Source of the DNA: Nymphaea colorata
Taxonomy: Eukaryota; Streptophyta; Magnoliopsida; Nymphaeales; Nymphaeaceae
Reading direction: 5' to 3'
Assembly: GCF_008831285.2 (NCBI RefSeq)
Contig: NC_045148.1
Coordinates: forward strand, 3,412,001-3,476,000
Length of the DNA: 64,000 nt
The notes under the pieces were generated by a model. It did no database searches, was not told where the DNA came from, and was given only the letters and a program-made list of their open reading frames with translations. The position numbers were made by a program, and so were the translations under genes. Shown here in pieces: positions 50,041 through 61,812 of this stretch. Each line of letters begins with the position of its first letter. Position 1 is the first letter of the stretch.

Positions 50041-51039
50041 TCTCAAATCAAAATATTTTACACTCTCAAATGATTCTTCAAAACTTTATCAAAATCTTGA
50101 AACATCAAATCTTCAACATTTTCTCAAACACTACACCGCATTTAGAATGAAAAAAATATTTAAGCAAAAATGAAATGCATCAAGAATAAGCATAGCCCTT
50201 GGATTAATTACCCCTGGTAAAGGCATCGGAAACGGTCGATCCTCATACTGATGGGCGAGTCATTTTCTTTCTCATTTTAAAACAAAACCTCATTTTTCTG
50301 AAGCACTCCAAAAACCAAAAAATTTTTGGGATGCAAATAGATTCTAGGTGGATAGAGGTTGAATATATCAAGTCAACAAGAAAGCTTTAAGCATGCAGTA
50401 GGGGATAGGTTTTGGCGTGATTGCTTACACATAAGAGGGTGGTTCATAGAAATGATGGTATAATATATGGTAGAAATTTCATATTGAGAAATAGAAACTT
50501 GCATCGTGGCCATTGTAGGTGGAATAGAATCATCTAAACAATAGAATTTCAAGAAGGGAGGAATGAGACAATGTAGGAGTAGGAGCATGAATGGAATGAG
50601 GGAGCAATAGGTATGAGTTCAAATGGAAGGGGGAAGAAGGTTTAAACTGAATGTGAGAGGGACACCAGTTGGAAGATGAAGAGAGAGAGAGAGAAGTTGA
50701 GTAGTGTGAACACCCAAGTTCTCACAAGTCCAAATGACAATTTTACCACTCATCAAATGGATTTTTAAAGACCTAACTTAAGGGCCACATGAACCTATGT
50801 TTGTTTTTTATATAGATTTTATGGATCTGGTAGGCTTGAGCACAAGCTCAACCACCCTAATTTCTTATCAAAACTGAATTTCACAAAGACATCACCTATG
50901 CTACGCTTGCACGCAGCCTAGGTCTGAACCTAGGTTTGAAAAATGAACTCAATACAGGTGAACCCCCTTAATCCAGCTCGAGCCTCGTCCAGGTCCATGT
51001 TGTTTTCAGATTCCCATTCAGAGCATATGTTCAAGTCTT

Positions 51040-51620
51040 ATTCCATGTTTAGATACCAAATTCAAGTCTCAGATCCGAATTATTTTTATAGATATAGATC
51101 CATTATTCTCATTTTAGATCCTAGATATTAAATCATATCCAAATTCCAATACCATATGTGGATCCATCTTCTAGAATTTTTCTTGTATCTAGACCTGGAA
51201 TTGGATCTCATCATCAAACCAAGATCCAAGATTCACATGTGAGCTTAATGCACATTATATCTCAAAAATGTATCAGTATTTTCTCACTCCATGCTCAATG
51301 TCATTCACACATAAATACATGAATTGGTGTTGAATTCTTTGTTGAGGGCTCTAGCACAGACAGAATCAAAATCGGTATCCATATGTAGCTGGAATGAACA
51401 TTTTTCTGATTTATATTAAGTTTTAGAATAAGGTTTAAAAGTGTGTTTTCTCCTCTTCATATTTTCACATTGTTCATTCTCCACACTTCATGTCAACCTA
51501 AATACTTTGTCAAAAATTGATAAGCATTTCTCCATGCACGCGTTGCTTTTTACAAAATCAAATTTGGAGTCTAGACGAGATCGCAATGAGCAAAATGCAA
51601 TTCAAAATATGCTTTTAACC
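51040..51620 (+). repeat. Dispersed repeat, copy B
   Basis: Same orientation and block order as 18780-19270 (see there). Both copies lie downstream of a gypsy LTR piece, but those LTRs have opposite orientations, so the two are not obviously one unit. The neighbouring 51640-53030 shows no supported gene. Confidence 0.6.
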
Positions 51621-53039
51621 TATGGTTTAGAGTGTTAAAGGGGAAAGAGAGTGCCAAAAGTTTAGTACTACATCAAAAATTCCAATGGAGTTTGCCCTTT
51701 TCTCTCTTATAAGCCACCTTCATTTCTTTTGGTGCTACACACTTTGAGCTATTCCTTGAGAAGCTCAAAAAGTTGTGAGGGTTGTGAGAGAGGGCGCAGC
51801 CAAGGCGTGAACTTTAGGTAATTTTTTTTTCTCTTTTTTTTTTCTTATTTGCACTTTAGTTCTTTATGCATGTTTAGTTTAGTTTTTACTTTCAAGAATG
51901 TTTAGTTTAGTTTTCTTTTGTCTGTAGCATGCTTAATTTAGTTTGTTTTTCTTAGTTCCTTTAATAATGTTGTAGTTTAGCATGTTTATTTTCTACATAT
52001 TTATTTTAATGTCTTTAAGGTAGACATAAGGATCAGGTATGCCCATCTCTTCTTTGTTTCTTTCTTTTAGTTTCATGTTTTTTGCTTATGTATTTTTACT
52101 TAAGCCATGCATACAAAATATATATTTCTTTTATATTTTCTTTAATCATGCCACCTTTGTTTTGACATGCACTGAGCCACCTTGCACCCACATGCACTTC
52201 TTGTCTGAAACCGAGTTGGGTTAGCAAAGTAGCATACCCTATGTGCATCAACCCATGCATGTGAAAACCTAAATCTAGCCTAGTCTTCATACAAGGATCA
52301 TTTTCAAATCATAGTTGTTCTCTAAAATGTTTTAAAAAGCAATCTATTTAAATAATTAAAAAAAAAAGGTCATCTAGGCATGGAGTCCAAACCTAGTTCA
52401 TTTCTCCAATTAAATTTCACTAAGATAGTTTCATTAGCTCCCGAAGTATTATAAATAATGAACGCTGGTAGACCAGAGAATGGGTAGTAAGGTCTCTTCC
52501 AGCTACTTTATCCCCACTTTGATTTTATGTCTTTGTGAGATATATACACGAATCCTGTCTGGATTATAAATGGAACCCCCCTTTTTTTGGCCCCACCTCA
52601 CATCCATAACTCAACCTCTTCCACCTATAGGCAATGAGACCTCGAAAAATGAACAAATTCCTTTTATTAGGAACACATACACAATTCTTCACTACAAAAA
52701 GGATGATGGTAATCCCACCTAACATATATAGTAATATAAATATATGTCCTACCAAGACCGAATTTGTAACTTACTATCATCTTGACTAGCAGGTCCTAAC
52801 TCACCCTCCATGGAAAGACTGATTCAGTCGGATCGACATGAGGGTCTGACTACATTGCATTGCCAGAATCCATGTTGTATATTTGAAACAGGTTGACCTC
52901 ATTGCTCTCTCATGTTACAATCTTCTTCCTGCTGAACTCCCCTTTTTCCTCAATTCACAAAGACAAAATGTAGGACTGGTGCCAATAGTTCATCATGGAA
53001 GAAAGGACTCACTGAGCTGTGGTCAGTAATTAATACTAA

Positions 53040-53498
53040 GTTAATAGAAAGGAACTGTCTTTTCTGTACACTTTCCCCGGTTCCGTTGCTACCGTGGGCC
53101 TTGTGCAATTGATCGGATCATATAGATATCCCTTCAACATAGGTCATCGAAAGGATCTTAGACGACGCACCAAAGCACGAAAGCCAGGATCTTTCAAAAA
53201 ATTGATTCTTCGAAGAGTGCATAACCGCATGGATAAAATCACGCCATCCCATCAATTTGGGATCCAATTAGGGATTTTCCTTGGAAGTATAAAGAAAGAA
53301 TTGGAATGTAATAATATCGATTCATACAGAAGAAAATTGATTCAAACATTATACCTATGAGATAGAGATAAAGGGAGAGGAAAGAAACCAAAGATTTCAC
53401 ATAGTACTTTTGATCAAAAAATCAATCTAATTGGTTTCGTACCCTTCGTTCAATGAGAAAATGGATCGGATTCTACAGGATCAAACCCATGGAACTTA
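53040..53498 (+). other. Nuclear plastid DNA insert, left part
   Basis: The sequence (ctttccccggttccgttgct, gatcggatcatatagatatc, aagcacgaaagccaggatct, ttgggatccaattagggatt) matches, from memory, the plastid inverted-repeat spacer between the 3' part of rps12 and trnV-GAC, which carries a hypothetical ORF131-type frame. Frame 53094-53360 is what remains of that ORF. Scattered small indels against the plastid form I recall mark it as an old transfer. It ends at a TTA where a Harbinger-like element begins and resumes at 55625. The exact plastid coordinates need a search. Confidence 0.72.
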
Positions 53499-55624
53499 GG
53501 CCCCGTTTGATGGCAGAGAAGAATTTAACGTGGTAAATTTACCATGGAAAAGAATGCTGGAAAAAAATACAAGATGAAAATTTTCCCTCTTCCAATCTGA
53601 GGCCATGTTTGATGACATGGTAGTTTTTTACACGGTAAAATTAACTGTGTTTGGTGCACATGATAGTTTTTTACAGGGTAAAATTAACTGTATTTAGTGC
53701 AGAAGGTAAAATATCTGAGAGCCTTTTTTCCTTACCGTTAGAAGTTGTTGTTTTTTTTGTTCTCCTCTAATTTCACGTGGGTACAAATTGGAAGATGATC
53801 TTTAAAAACAACAAATTAGTTAAACAACATTCCAATCTGGTTAAAACATGAAAGCTACAACACCTTTTCAAATAAAACATGAAAGACAAGGCAATCCAAT
53901 TCGATTAAACAACAATCTAAGGTATTTGTTAACAAAAAGAAGAAACAATAGTATTGGCATGACCTAATCTTGCTACACACAGTTCATGCATTCCTCAAAA
54001 TCGACTGCGTCCAAATACAGATGGACATACAAAAACAAGTAACATGATTTCATACCATCCACAAATAATTACAGAAGTAGTCCATGACATCCACGAGTTC
54101 AGTGTAGTTGACCAACTACAAATTAGAGCCATAACACACTTAAACCTGTATGAAAGTTATAAAACCTTAACCAAAACGTGTACTCCCATCCAGTATATAA
54201 GTTTAACGAGTACAGATCTAACAAAGAAAACATGTAATCACAAAATAAGTAATCCAACATTTCTGGCTATACTTCCATTCAACAAACTTCATTTTTTCTT
54301 TTTTCTTGCTTTGTGATGACATTGTCAATGTCTGTGCTTCAGTCCACGTAAGATTCTCCTTTGATGGACCGTTGTCTTCCATGGTAATGTTTTTGACAAT
54401 ATTTCTTCACAACTACATTTTTCAGTATGAAAAATCTTGCATAAAGAAAGTTGATAGATGGGTAATATGGAAAAGCAGACATGAACCACCGGCTAACAGG
54501 TAAGAAAGTTAGATACCTACTCATGAAGAAATATATAATGCAAACAAATGGTGCTTATTTTCTTTTGTTCATAACTAAAGCTACTAAAAGAAGGATGGCT
54601 CTAGAAAATTGCACAGCAAAGCAGGTTACTAACCCCATTTGCATATTGGTTTTCTGTATAATAACAACAAAACATATGCAGCAAAGCAGCAAAACAGAGA
54701 ACTAACAGGTAAAGAATGATGAATCTAACATTAGAGAACAGAAAATACACTAGACAAAAAGAAAGAAAAATGAAAAACAGTCATTAGAAAACAGAAATAT
54801 ATAAACTGAAAACAGTAAAACGGAAAACATACAGGTAAAGAATGTTGTATCTAGGATCGGTGAACAGAAAACAATCAGTGAACAGAAAACACAATTATAG
54901 AAAACTGAAAACATATAAGCTGAAAAGAGATGACACCAGGCACAGATAAAGAAACAATTGAAGAATGAAGAGGAAAAGAGATCAAGAACCAAAGGCCAAG
55001 CAAAATGTGCACTCCACTCGATGTTTGGTGAGAGAGAGAGTCAAATCAGTCTATTCTCAGATTTGAGGTCCCTGATATTCATATAAGTATGGAGTTAGAT
55101 ATTCATATGAGTTAGAGTTCAATTTTTTCAAGACAAATGGTTCAGATCAAATACACATACAATTGAAAAATAGCCAAAAAAGGTGCAGACTATGCAATGG
55201 ATGTGGATCTCCAAAATGCACACATGATATCTATTGAAGGAGAACGTGCGTGTGAGAGAGCGACAGATAGACACATAGGACTCACCTGGGTCTGCAAGCG
55301 GGCGATGTTGGGGAAAGAGGAGAGGAACAAGAGAGCAGTGAGAGAGCGAGAGAGGAGAGGGGAAGAGGCGCTTCGATGGAGGGGAAAGAGGAGAGAAAAG
55401 GAGAGGAACGAGAGAGTCCTAATGGCTCTAAAAAAAGTTTGCGGAAAAAAGTCCGACTTCCTGAGGTCGGACTTTTTTGCGCGTTAAATTTTCCTTTGTC
55501 GTACGAATTTTGCGGGTTAATTTTTTTGATGTTTGATGCACTCACCACAAACCGCGTTAAATTATCCTTCGTCGTACGATTTTCACCCGATGCACAAGAT
55601 TTTTCATGTGCATCAAACATGGCC
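53499..55624. mobile_element. 2.1 kb PIF/Harbinger-like non-autonomous element
   Basis: The left tip is GGCCCCGTTTGATG and the inverted right tip GGCCATGTTTGATGCACATG. TTA is duplicated on each side (53496-53498 and 55625-55627). TTA duplications with GGCC..GTTTG tips are typical of Tourist and PIF/Harbinger elements. A second left-tip-like block, GGCCATGTTTGATGACATGG, lies near 53602, and two copies of GTGTTTGGTGCA/TGTATTTAGTGCA-type text follow, so the left end is internally duplicated. Near the right end CGTTAAATTWTCCTTYGTCG occurs twice and a GTCCGACTTCCTGAGG hairpin is present. A purine-rich tract runs 55300-55410. No transposase or Myb-like frame is visible. Confidence 0.8.
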
Positions 55625-55925
55625 TTAAGGAATGATGGAAGAGAATAAAAGAAAAAAAGAAGGAAAGAAAAAGAAACCAGATTTCAAATGGACAAATTCA
55701 AACTTGATAAAGTCCTTTTTGATTCTCGAAAAATGAGGGACAAAGGGATTGATGGAGAAAGATCCTTTTTTCTTATTATAAGTATAAGACTATAAGATCA
55801 TGATCAGATCAACAAAATTTGTATTTAATCAATTCATTTGCTAAGGTAGATTCTAAAATGAGATTTCGCTTAGAACAACTAATAAATGTTATATACAACT
55901 AGTCGTCGCGGCTATGTAGACGTTT
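55625..55925 (+). other. Nuclear plastid DNA insert, right part
   Basis: After the Harbinger-like element the plastid spacer resumes without loss: 'ggaactta' at 53491-53498 joins 'ttaaggaatgatgg' at 55625 once the TTA duplication is removed. Plastid-like text continues ('caaattcaaacttgataaag', 'attctcgaaaaatgaggg', 'caaagggattgatggagaaa', 'ttcgcttag'). The right end, near 55925, is not sharp. Confidence 0.7.
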
Positions 55926-55978
55926 ATTAGAAGAAAGTGTTTAGGGGTGTACGAAGATTAGCTATTTTTTAAATGGCC

Positions 55979-56183
55979 ATCAAACATGTCGAGTTTTTAG
56001 GGTCAGATTGTTTAGCCTCGGAGAGTAAGCTCAGATAAAAAATCTAAAGCCATCAAACATATCTCTACCGTGATCTTCCCTATTGTTTTGAAGGAGGGAT
56101 GAAAAGGGAGAATATATTATCCCACGTTTTTAGAATGCCCGTCAATCAAACACGTCGAGTTTTAGGGTCAGATTTTGCAACCC
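55979..56183 (+). repeat. Direct repeat pair upstream of DAD1
   Basis: The phrase tcaaacatgtcgag..tttagggtcagattg at 55983 recurs as tcaaacacgtcgag..tttagggtcagattt near 56145. The pair lies 120-330 bp before the DAD1 start codon and may be part of a small repeat in its promoter. Confidence 0.7.
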
Positions 56184-56307
56184 CGACCTAAAATCGAGGT
56201 TTGAAGTCAGCGGGGATCTGAGATCCGAGGCCATCCGAGGTAAACCTTATTTCTTTTTTCTCTTTGTAACATCGGGAGGGAGAAGGCGAGGGAGAGGGAG
56301 AGAGGGG

Positions 56308-56559
56308 ATGGCGAGATCGACGACAAAAGACGCGCAGGATCTTTTCCGGTCGCTTCGTTCTGCGTACAACGCGACCCCCACCAACCTCAAGGTGTCGCTT
56401 CTCCTCTGCTCCTTCTCATCTTAATCCTCATTAAAATCGTAACCCCTAATCTTAGACTTTTCTGTTTCTTCTCCCACTCGTTCTGATCCACAAAGGTATT
56501 GATATTTTCAGATCATCGATGTCTACATTGTCTTTGCGGTTCTCACCGCTCTCATTCAA
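56308..56559 (+). CDS. DAD1: DAD1, oligosaccharyltransferase subunit, first two exons
   Basis: Exon 1 (56308-56391, 28 codons) reads MARSTTKDAQDLFRSLRSAY and NATPTNLK; its donor is AAG|GTGTCG. Exon 2 (56512-56559, 16 codons, acceptor TTTTCAG, donor CAA|GTAAAT) reads IIDVYIVFAVLTALIQ. This is the N-terminal cytosolic segment and first membrane helix of DAD1 (defender against cell death 1), the small ER-membrane subunit of oligosaccharyltransferase in N-glycosylation. Plant DAD1 is about 115 residues, so roughly 70 residues (the GSFPFNSFLSG onward part) are missing. They are not found between 56560 and the window end, so intron 2 is longer than 7.4 kb or the gene is broken. The two exons and their splice sites are intact. 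The 5' leader is GA-rich (56275-56305). Confidence 0.9.
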
Positions 56560-58900
56560 GTAAATCTCATTCCTTTTACTTTTCCTTCTATTTCCTTGTT
56601 ATGCTTTCTATTACCATGTACCATGACAGTTTTTTTTTTTTTTGGATTTTATTTTTCTGTAAGTTATGCAAACAATTGATGTGTTATCCGACCAATTTCT
56701 CCTTCCATGTTCTTTTTCTACTGTTTTACTTCCCACAATTCATCCCCTTTTGTTCTACAAGCCGTCTGGTGTAAGAAAAACATCATCTATTGGACAAGAT
56801 AGACTAGGAACAATTTTTTTTGTCGGTTATCTTGTTTTACAGTTTCTATTTTGATGGTGTATACACCTTTCTTTGCGGGTGAAGAAAGTATAAATTTTAA
56901 TTTATTTTGTTCGTGATTTATTCTTGGACTTGGCGTCGAGACTTTTCATGAATATAAATCTCAATCTGCGATCCGGAAAATTAAAGAGATCCGAAAAGGA
57001 TATTCTGTTGCTAGGTTGTTTATGGAGACCATGTACGTGAACTTCTGAAATCATAAAGAAATTCCTGGGAATACTTGTGGTTTTACTTGTCGGATTATCT
57101 GACTGTTGCATTGGGGCTTTACACAGTCTACTGGATACAAATAGTTGAATTTCCAATACAATCTGATACAAAAAATGAGCGATTTTCCTATTCTATCCCA
57201 TAGTAAAAATGATCAGCCGTGGGGCCATATAATCAATGAGCTTGGCCAAAGGAAAGATGTCGGTCTTGGTTCTATGTGATTTTTGTGTCTTGATGGTCTG
57301 TGAACGTGTGTTCGGCCTTTTATTTGTGCACATTAAATTTTCGGGTTGGTTTATCAAACTTGAGGTTGTGATCTGGGTCCTTTTTCTATTACATTCTTCA
57401 TCATCTTTAGAGAGTCCACCCTTAGCTATAAATCTGATGGTTCAAACATATTGATCTATGTTGAAACTGAGTGTTGAATCATCGTGGTACCTTGCCACTC
57501 TGATGATCTGAAGTGGGTAAGTCGTGTTGCTTACATAGTGACTGCACAAGATTCATGAACCTTTCTTATCATCTCTGACATAACATTTGATGAAAATGCA
57601 TTTAGAATAAACAACCCTTAGCTGTTTAAGGTTCTCTTTTTTGGCTGTGCCTACAGCCTGGTGCATTTCTTTTACATTGCTTCCACTGAAACATCGGCCA
57701 CAAGTGGCCAAGAGGGTAGTGGCCCTTTCATAGTCCTTGTGCACATAAAAGATGATTTGCTTATGATACTTGCAAAAACCAAAGCTTCCTATCCATAAGT
57801 GGTATTTATTGTCACATTGCACATACTTTTAGCATGATCCTTGCAATGGACATAATGGATCCCTTTAGAAAAGCCAGTATATGTCATTTATGTTGCACTG
57901 AACTACCTATTGATTGTCCTAATTTATTAGGAAGATGTTTGTTGACGAGCATTATGAACCTCTTTTTGACAAACAAATTAAGTGCAGACATTCAACTACT
58001 GCAGACTTTGTTGACAAACCAAAAAGTTGGAAATGGTGAAATTCTAGAACCAATGTTATCATTTTTCTTTCGACTTTTAGTTTTAGCTAATATCATTTCA
58101 AGAATAAACTTTTCTTTTGAAGTATATTTTAGTAAAAAAAATTGAGAGAAGACTGTCTTCCTCTTTTAAAGGATGATAAGCTATCATCCTCTTTGAAAAG
58201 GATGATAATCCTTCCTCTTAAAAGAGGATTTGTCATCCTTTTCGAAGAGGTTAGCAAAATGTCCTCTTTTTTAAAAAGGACGAACCCCTCTTGGAATGAG
58301 AGAGAGGGAGGGAGGTTTTTGCTTTAACCCAATACAAGGGTGGGTGTTGGTAGCTGCACGAGGCCACATCCACACCCAAACCCACACCCTTGTTGCGCCA
58401 ACATGGATGTGGAACCTATTTTGGTGTGTCCATGGGATTTTTAGCAGCTTAGGCTGGATAATGGGCTGCGTCTGTTAGCTAACCTGATATCTGTATGGTC
58501 TTGGCTGGGCAGGTTTGGCCAAACAAGGCCTGTCAACTCCTGGTCTTTGTTTAAACTTTAAACCTAGCTGTAGTCAGGACCAGTTGTAATTTGCTGACAT
58601 AAAATTCAAAAATATATCAATTAATGTAACTTGCCAAGTCAATTCATTGATTTGGGCCCCTACCAAGGGGCCTTGGTTTTATTCGAAGCTCAAAAAGACT
58701 TGCCGAAACTCGTTTCACTCATCCAAAAACTTGTACGAGTTGTCTAAAATTTGATGATATGTGTCATCTTTACTTTAGTTCTTGTTTATGTTGAGTAGTT
58801 GTTTCTCATTGATATGTTGATACTTGATACTCAATTATGGTGAAGGTGAAGTATGCAGCTATACACGAGTAAATAACTAAATATAACTTAGTCATGCCTT
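56560..58900. other. DAD1 intron 2, no further exon seen
   Basis: The sequence is intronic if the model is right. Short frames on both strands (57553-57822 minus, 57834-58145 plus) show no recognised domain. Confidence 0.5.
58146..58275. repeat. Iterated inverted repeats
   Basis: The motif CCTCTTTTAAAGGATGATA and its complement alternate four to five times (58157, 58179, 58209, 58229, 58259), so the stretch can fold into several alternative hairpins. Confidence 0.7.
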
Positions 58901-59054
58901 TATTTGATATTAATATGCTTTTTCAGAATATACAAATAATTGGATCATTCTACAACTTTCTTTTTATGTTTAGATGATAAGTTTACATTATATTCTTTAG
59001 AAAACAATAGTTGATCAAACATGGCTTGAGTCACTATGTTTGACTTGCCGAGTC

Positions 59055-59282
59055 ATGAGTGGACAGTCGGACTGCTTGAGTTCCAATTCACTTGGTTTTG
59101 AAACATTGGCATCAGTACACATGATTAATCATGAGTGGACAGTCGGACTGCTTGAGTTCCAATTCACTTGGTTTTGAAACATTGGCATCAGTACACATGA
59201 TTAATCATGAGTGGACAGTCGGACTGCTTGAGTTCCAATTCACTTGGTTTTGAAACATTGGCATCAGTACACATGATTAATC
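59055..59282 (+). repeat. Three identical 76 bp tandem units
   Basis: Units 59055-59130, 59131-59206 and 59207-59282 each run from atgagtggacagtcggactg to acatgattaatc. I found no difference between them. The array abuts the left end of the LTR copy that starts at about 59283. Confidence 0.97.
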
Positions 59283-59748
59283 ACCAATTAAAGGGTTGAA
59301 CACATAATGTGCCTCAAAGCACAGCAAACATAATTGAAGAAGACTTTAGGTTTCACATAAAGTGCTTCAAAGAAGCAACAATATGAAAAAGGGACAAGAG
59401 TCCCCAAACAACAGCTTCTCTAACTGTTGGAGGCTGTCTAGTGGCTAGAGATCTAGTTGTTGGAGGTCTCTAACAGCTAGGAGACTACAGCTGACCAATA
59501 AAAAATACATAAGAGAAAAAAGAAACACAAAAAGAGAAAACAATGACAAAATAAAATACAGCGAAGGATATACATACATGCATCCCTTTATATAGGAGCT
59601 GAATCCAATCATGGCTGCCCAATGCATTGCATTGGGCAGGTGGATTAAATATTCTGCCCGATGGGTGGTGTGCTGTGAGAGGCCAGAGGTTTGCTCCATC
59701 CAAAACTGGACATTGAAATCCACAAATCCTATATATATGTGTGTGTGT

Positions 59749-59953
59749 GAATTGAAATCAGCCAGCTACTTCTGTGGCAGAATATACTTTTTCCTTATCC
59801 TGTATCACTAAAAACCATCACAATAGATGCATTGGTGATGTTAGTTGCTTGGCTACGACTTTTAGCAATGTAATGCACCTTTTGCGATGCTTTTTAGCGA
59901 CACCAAATAAATAAACCATCCAGCCACAGAGGTAGCCAGTTGATTTCAATTTC
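59749..59953. mobile_element. 205 bp MITE with long terminal inverted repeats
   Basis: The left end GAATTGAAATCAGCCAGCTA then CTTCTGTGGC is mirrored by the right end, inverted: GAAATTGAAATCAACTGGCT then ACCTCTGTGGC. TIRs of about 30-38 bp suggest a Mutator-type MITE. The flanks on both sides are tatatgtgtgtgt, so a 9-11 bp target duplication is possible but cannot be separated from the microsatellite. It interrupts the 3' LTR described above. Confidence 0.7.
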
Positions 59954-59957
59954 TATA

Positions 59958-60000
<43 letters not shown>

Positions 60001-60179
60001 CATAAAATGTGTATACATAATGTATATGAATACATAGTGTATATCCTAACTATACACACACATATATATTTATATTGGTACAATCTAAGCCCCTCAAACT
60101 CATGGTGTTGCAACTAAAAGTTTGTCAGAAAAGAACTAGAAGTGATGTAATGCAAGAGCATTAGTGAAGAAACTGGCTA

Positions 60180-60452
60180 GTTGAAAATTGAAATTCTGAA
60201 GGTATGTAAGGCCTCTCTATAATCCTCTTAAGCAACTGTTTGCACACACCATTGGTTACTTAGGCTAGTTGTTCTTAGGCAACCTATTGCACTTAGGCCA
60301 GTTGTTCTTAGGCAACCTATGTTAAGCTCATAAAGTTTTCTTCTTGAACTTGTTTTTCCCCTAAAAATAACTTTGTTAGGAACATGCCATTGTGGTTCAA
60401 AAGTAGATAGCTCATCCCATATTTGATTTAGTTCTTCAAAATATTCTTTCAT
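60180..60452 (-). pseudogene. Retrotransposon gag-like remnant
   Basis: The minus strand reads MKEYFEELNQIWDELSTFEP, the YF..L..IWDEL pattern seen in copia gag proteins, then degrades. A CLRTTGLSAIGCLRTTSLSN stretch shows an internal short duplication. Upstream on the minus strand (60453-60620) another frame reads YEKWEEWKTVIS and MEMHPVKDVAHKC, which may be earlier gag. The hAT-like element lies immediately before this. Confidence 0.5.
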
Positions 60453-60631
60453 AGTTTTTCCTTATTGCTGAAGTTGAATATTTTCAATTGAACCCTGCAT
60501 TTGTGAGCAACATCCTTCACAGGGTGCATTTCCATAAGAGACTGACAAGCCTCATTAACATATTTAAATTGGCAAGTTGAATGCTGAGATATAACTGTTT
60601 TCCATTCTTCCCACTTCTCATAATCTAAAAC

Positions 60632-61664
60632 CTATGTCACACAGTACCCGCACGGTATGGGTACGGTACCGGTATCCCGTGGGTGCGCCTCTAGTGCGGT
60701 CAACGTACCCGGGTTCAATTTCGTCCAATTTCGGACTCGGTCAACTTTGTCCGAGTCCATAGTTGTCCATTTTTTATTTTGATGATTTTAAGTTTTTAAC
60801 GTTTTAACATCATCTAACGTTAAAATGGTTGAAAACCCTAAACCCCAAAGACGTCTTCTTCCTCCTTCGATGCATTTCTCACCGACTGCGGCAATCTCTT
60901 TGGCGACCGGCAACTACAGTGGACGAATGGCGGCGACGGCAGGCGGCGTTGGCGATGGTATTTTGCTTATTTTTTGTGAATCCTCTCGACTGACGCTTGT
61001 GTTTTCGATGGTCGGCAGCAACTTGTTCCTCCGGCGGCTATTACAACCATACGTTCGGTAGTTTTTCCGGTAGCTTTCTTTGGTTCTTCAAATCCCATCT
61101 TACAGTCCATTTCTTTGTTTTATTAATCTATTGTTTGTCGTTTTGATTTTCTTTTTACGTTTTTTTGTTTTCTTGTTGTTTTGGTCTGTCTTCTGAATAA
61201 GTGAATGTTCTATGGACTGTTTTTATTTGTTTTCTGTTTCTGTTTTCTTGGTTTCGGTCGTCAAGACACTGCCAGACAGTCACTCAAGGCTTATGAGTGC
61301 TGCTAAGCCTGCTATAAAAACACTTAGAACAGAAAAATAGCATTATAGGCTATAATGCTGTGTTTATGTTCTAACAGTTATGTTTTTTTATCATTAAAAT
61401 GATTAAATCAGTAATTTTTGGCTGCAGCCTGCACCGACTTTTACTGTTTTACAGTTTGACTTGTTTAGCATGTTCTGTTTACCTGTTTAGCATTTCCTCT
61501 TTAACCATGGCTTGAGTTGTGACTTGTTTATCAAGAAAGCTGAAATATTTGTATGTTAATTACTTCCACACTGTGTTTTGGATCATGATTTATGAATATG
61601 CTATTCTGTTTGTAATTTTTTGATATATATAATATGTGAATATGTTATTCTGTTTGAAATTTTT

Positions 61665-61715
<51 letters not shown>

Positions 61716-61812
61716 CGCATGTGTGTATGGCCGTACCTCCGCACCCAATTTTTTTGAAAATGGTCCGTACCCGTACCCATACCGGCACCGTACCCGTACT
61801 TATGTGACATAG
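60632..61812. mobile_element. 1181 bp non-autonomous hAT-like element
   Basis: The 8 bp direct repeat TCTAAAAC flanks it exactly (60624-60631 and 61813-61820). The tips are CTATGTCACACAGTACCCGC and, inverted, CTATGTCACATAAGTACGGG. Subterminal regions are dense in GTACCCG and GGTACCG motifs. The left third has CGGTCAACGTACCCGGG and GGACTCGGTCAACTTTGTCC. The interior includes a 78-codon frame at 60825-61061 (MVENPKPQRRLLPPSMHFSP start) of no recognised family and a (TA)n tract at 61668-61711. It sits inside the internal part of the minus-strand retrotransposon. It is the most complete of three family members in the window. Confidence 0.88.
61668..61711. repeat. (TA)n microsatellite inside the hAT-like element
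   Basis: About 21 TA units. A shorter (TA)n sits at the same place, just before GGCCGTACC, in the 441 bp family member at 3806-4246. Confidence 0.9.

Noticed and set aside
55625-55925. A tRNA-Val gene next to the plastid spacer
   Set aside because: The plastid-like text ends before any cloverleaf-forming sequence; no tRNA could be folded by eye.
59055-59282. CRISPR-like regular repeats
   Set aside because: The units are directly adjacent with no spacers, and the context is a plant nuclear intron.
60825-61061. 78-codon frame within the 1181 bp hAT-like element as a captured gene
   Set aside because: No recognised family. A diverged, stop-containing version occurs in the partial copy near 2520-2640, so it is probably element sequence.
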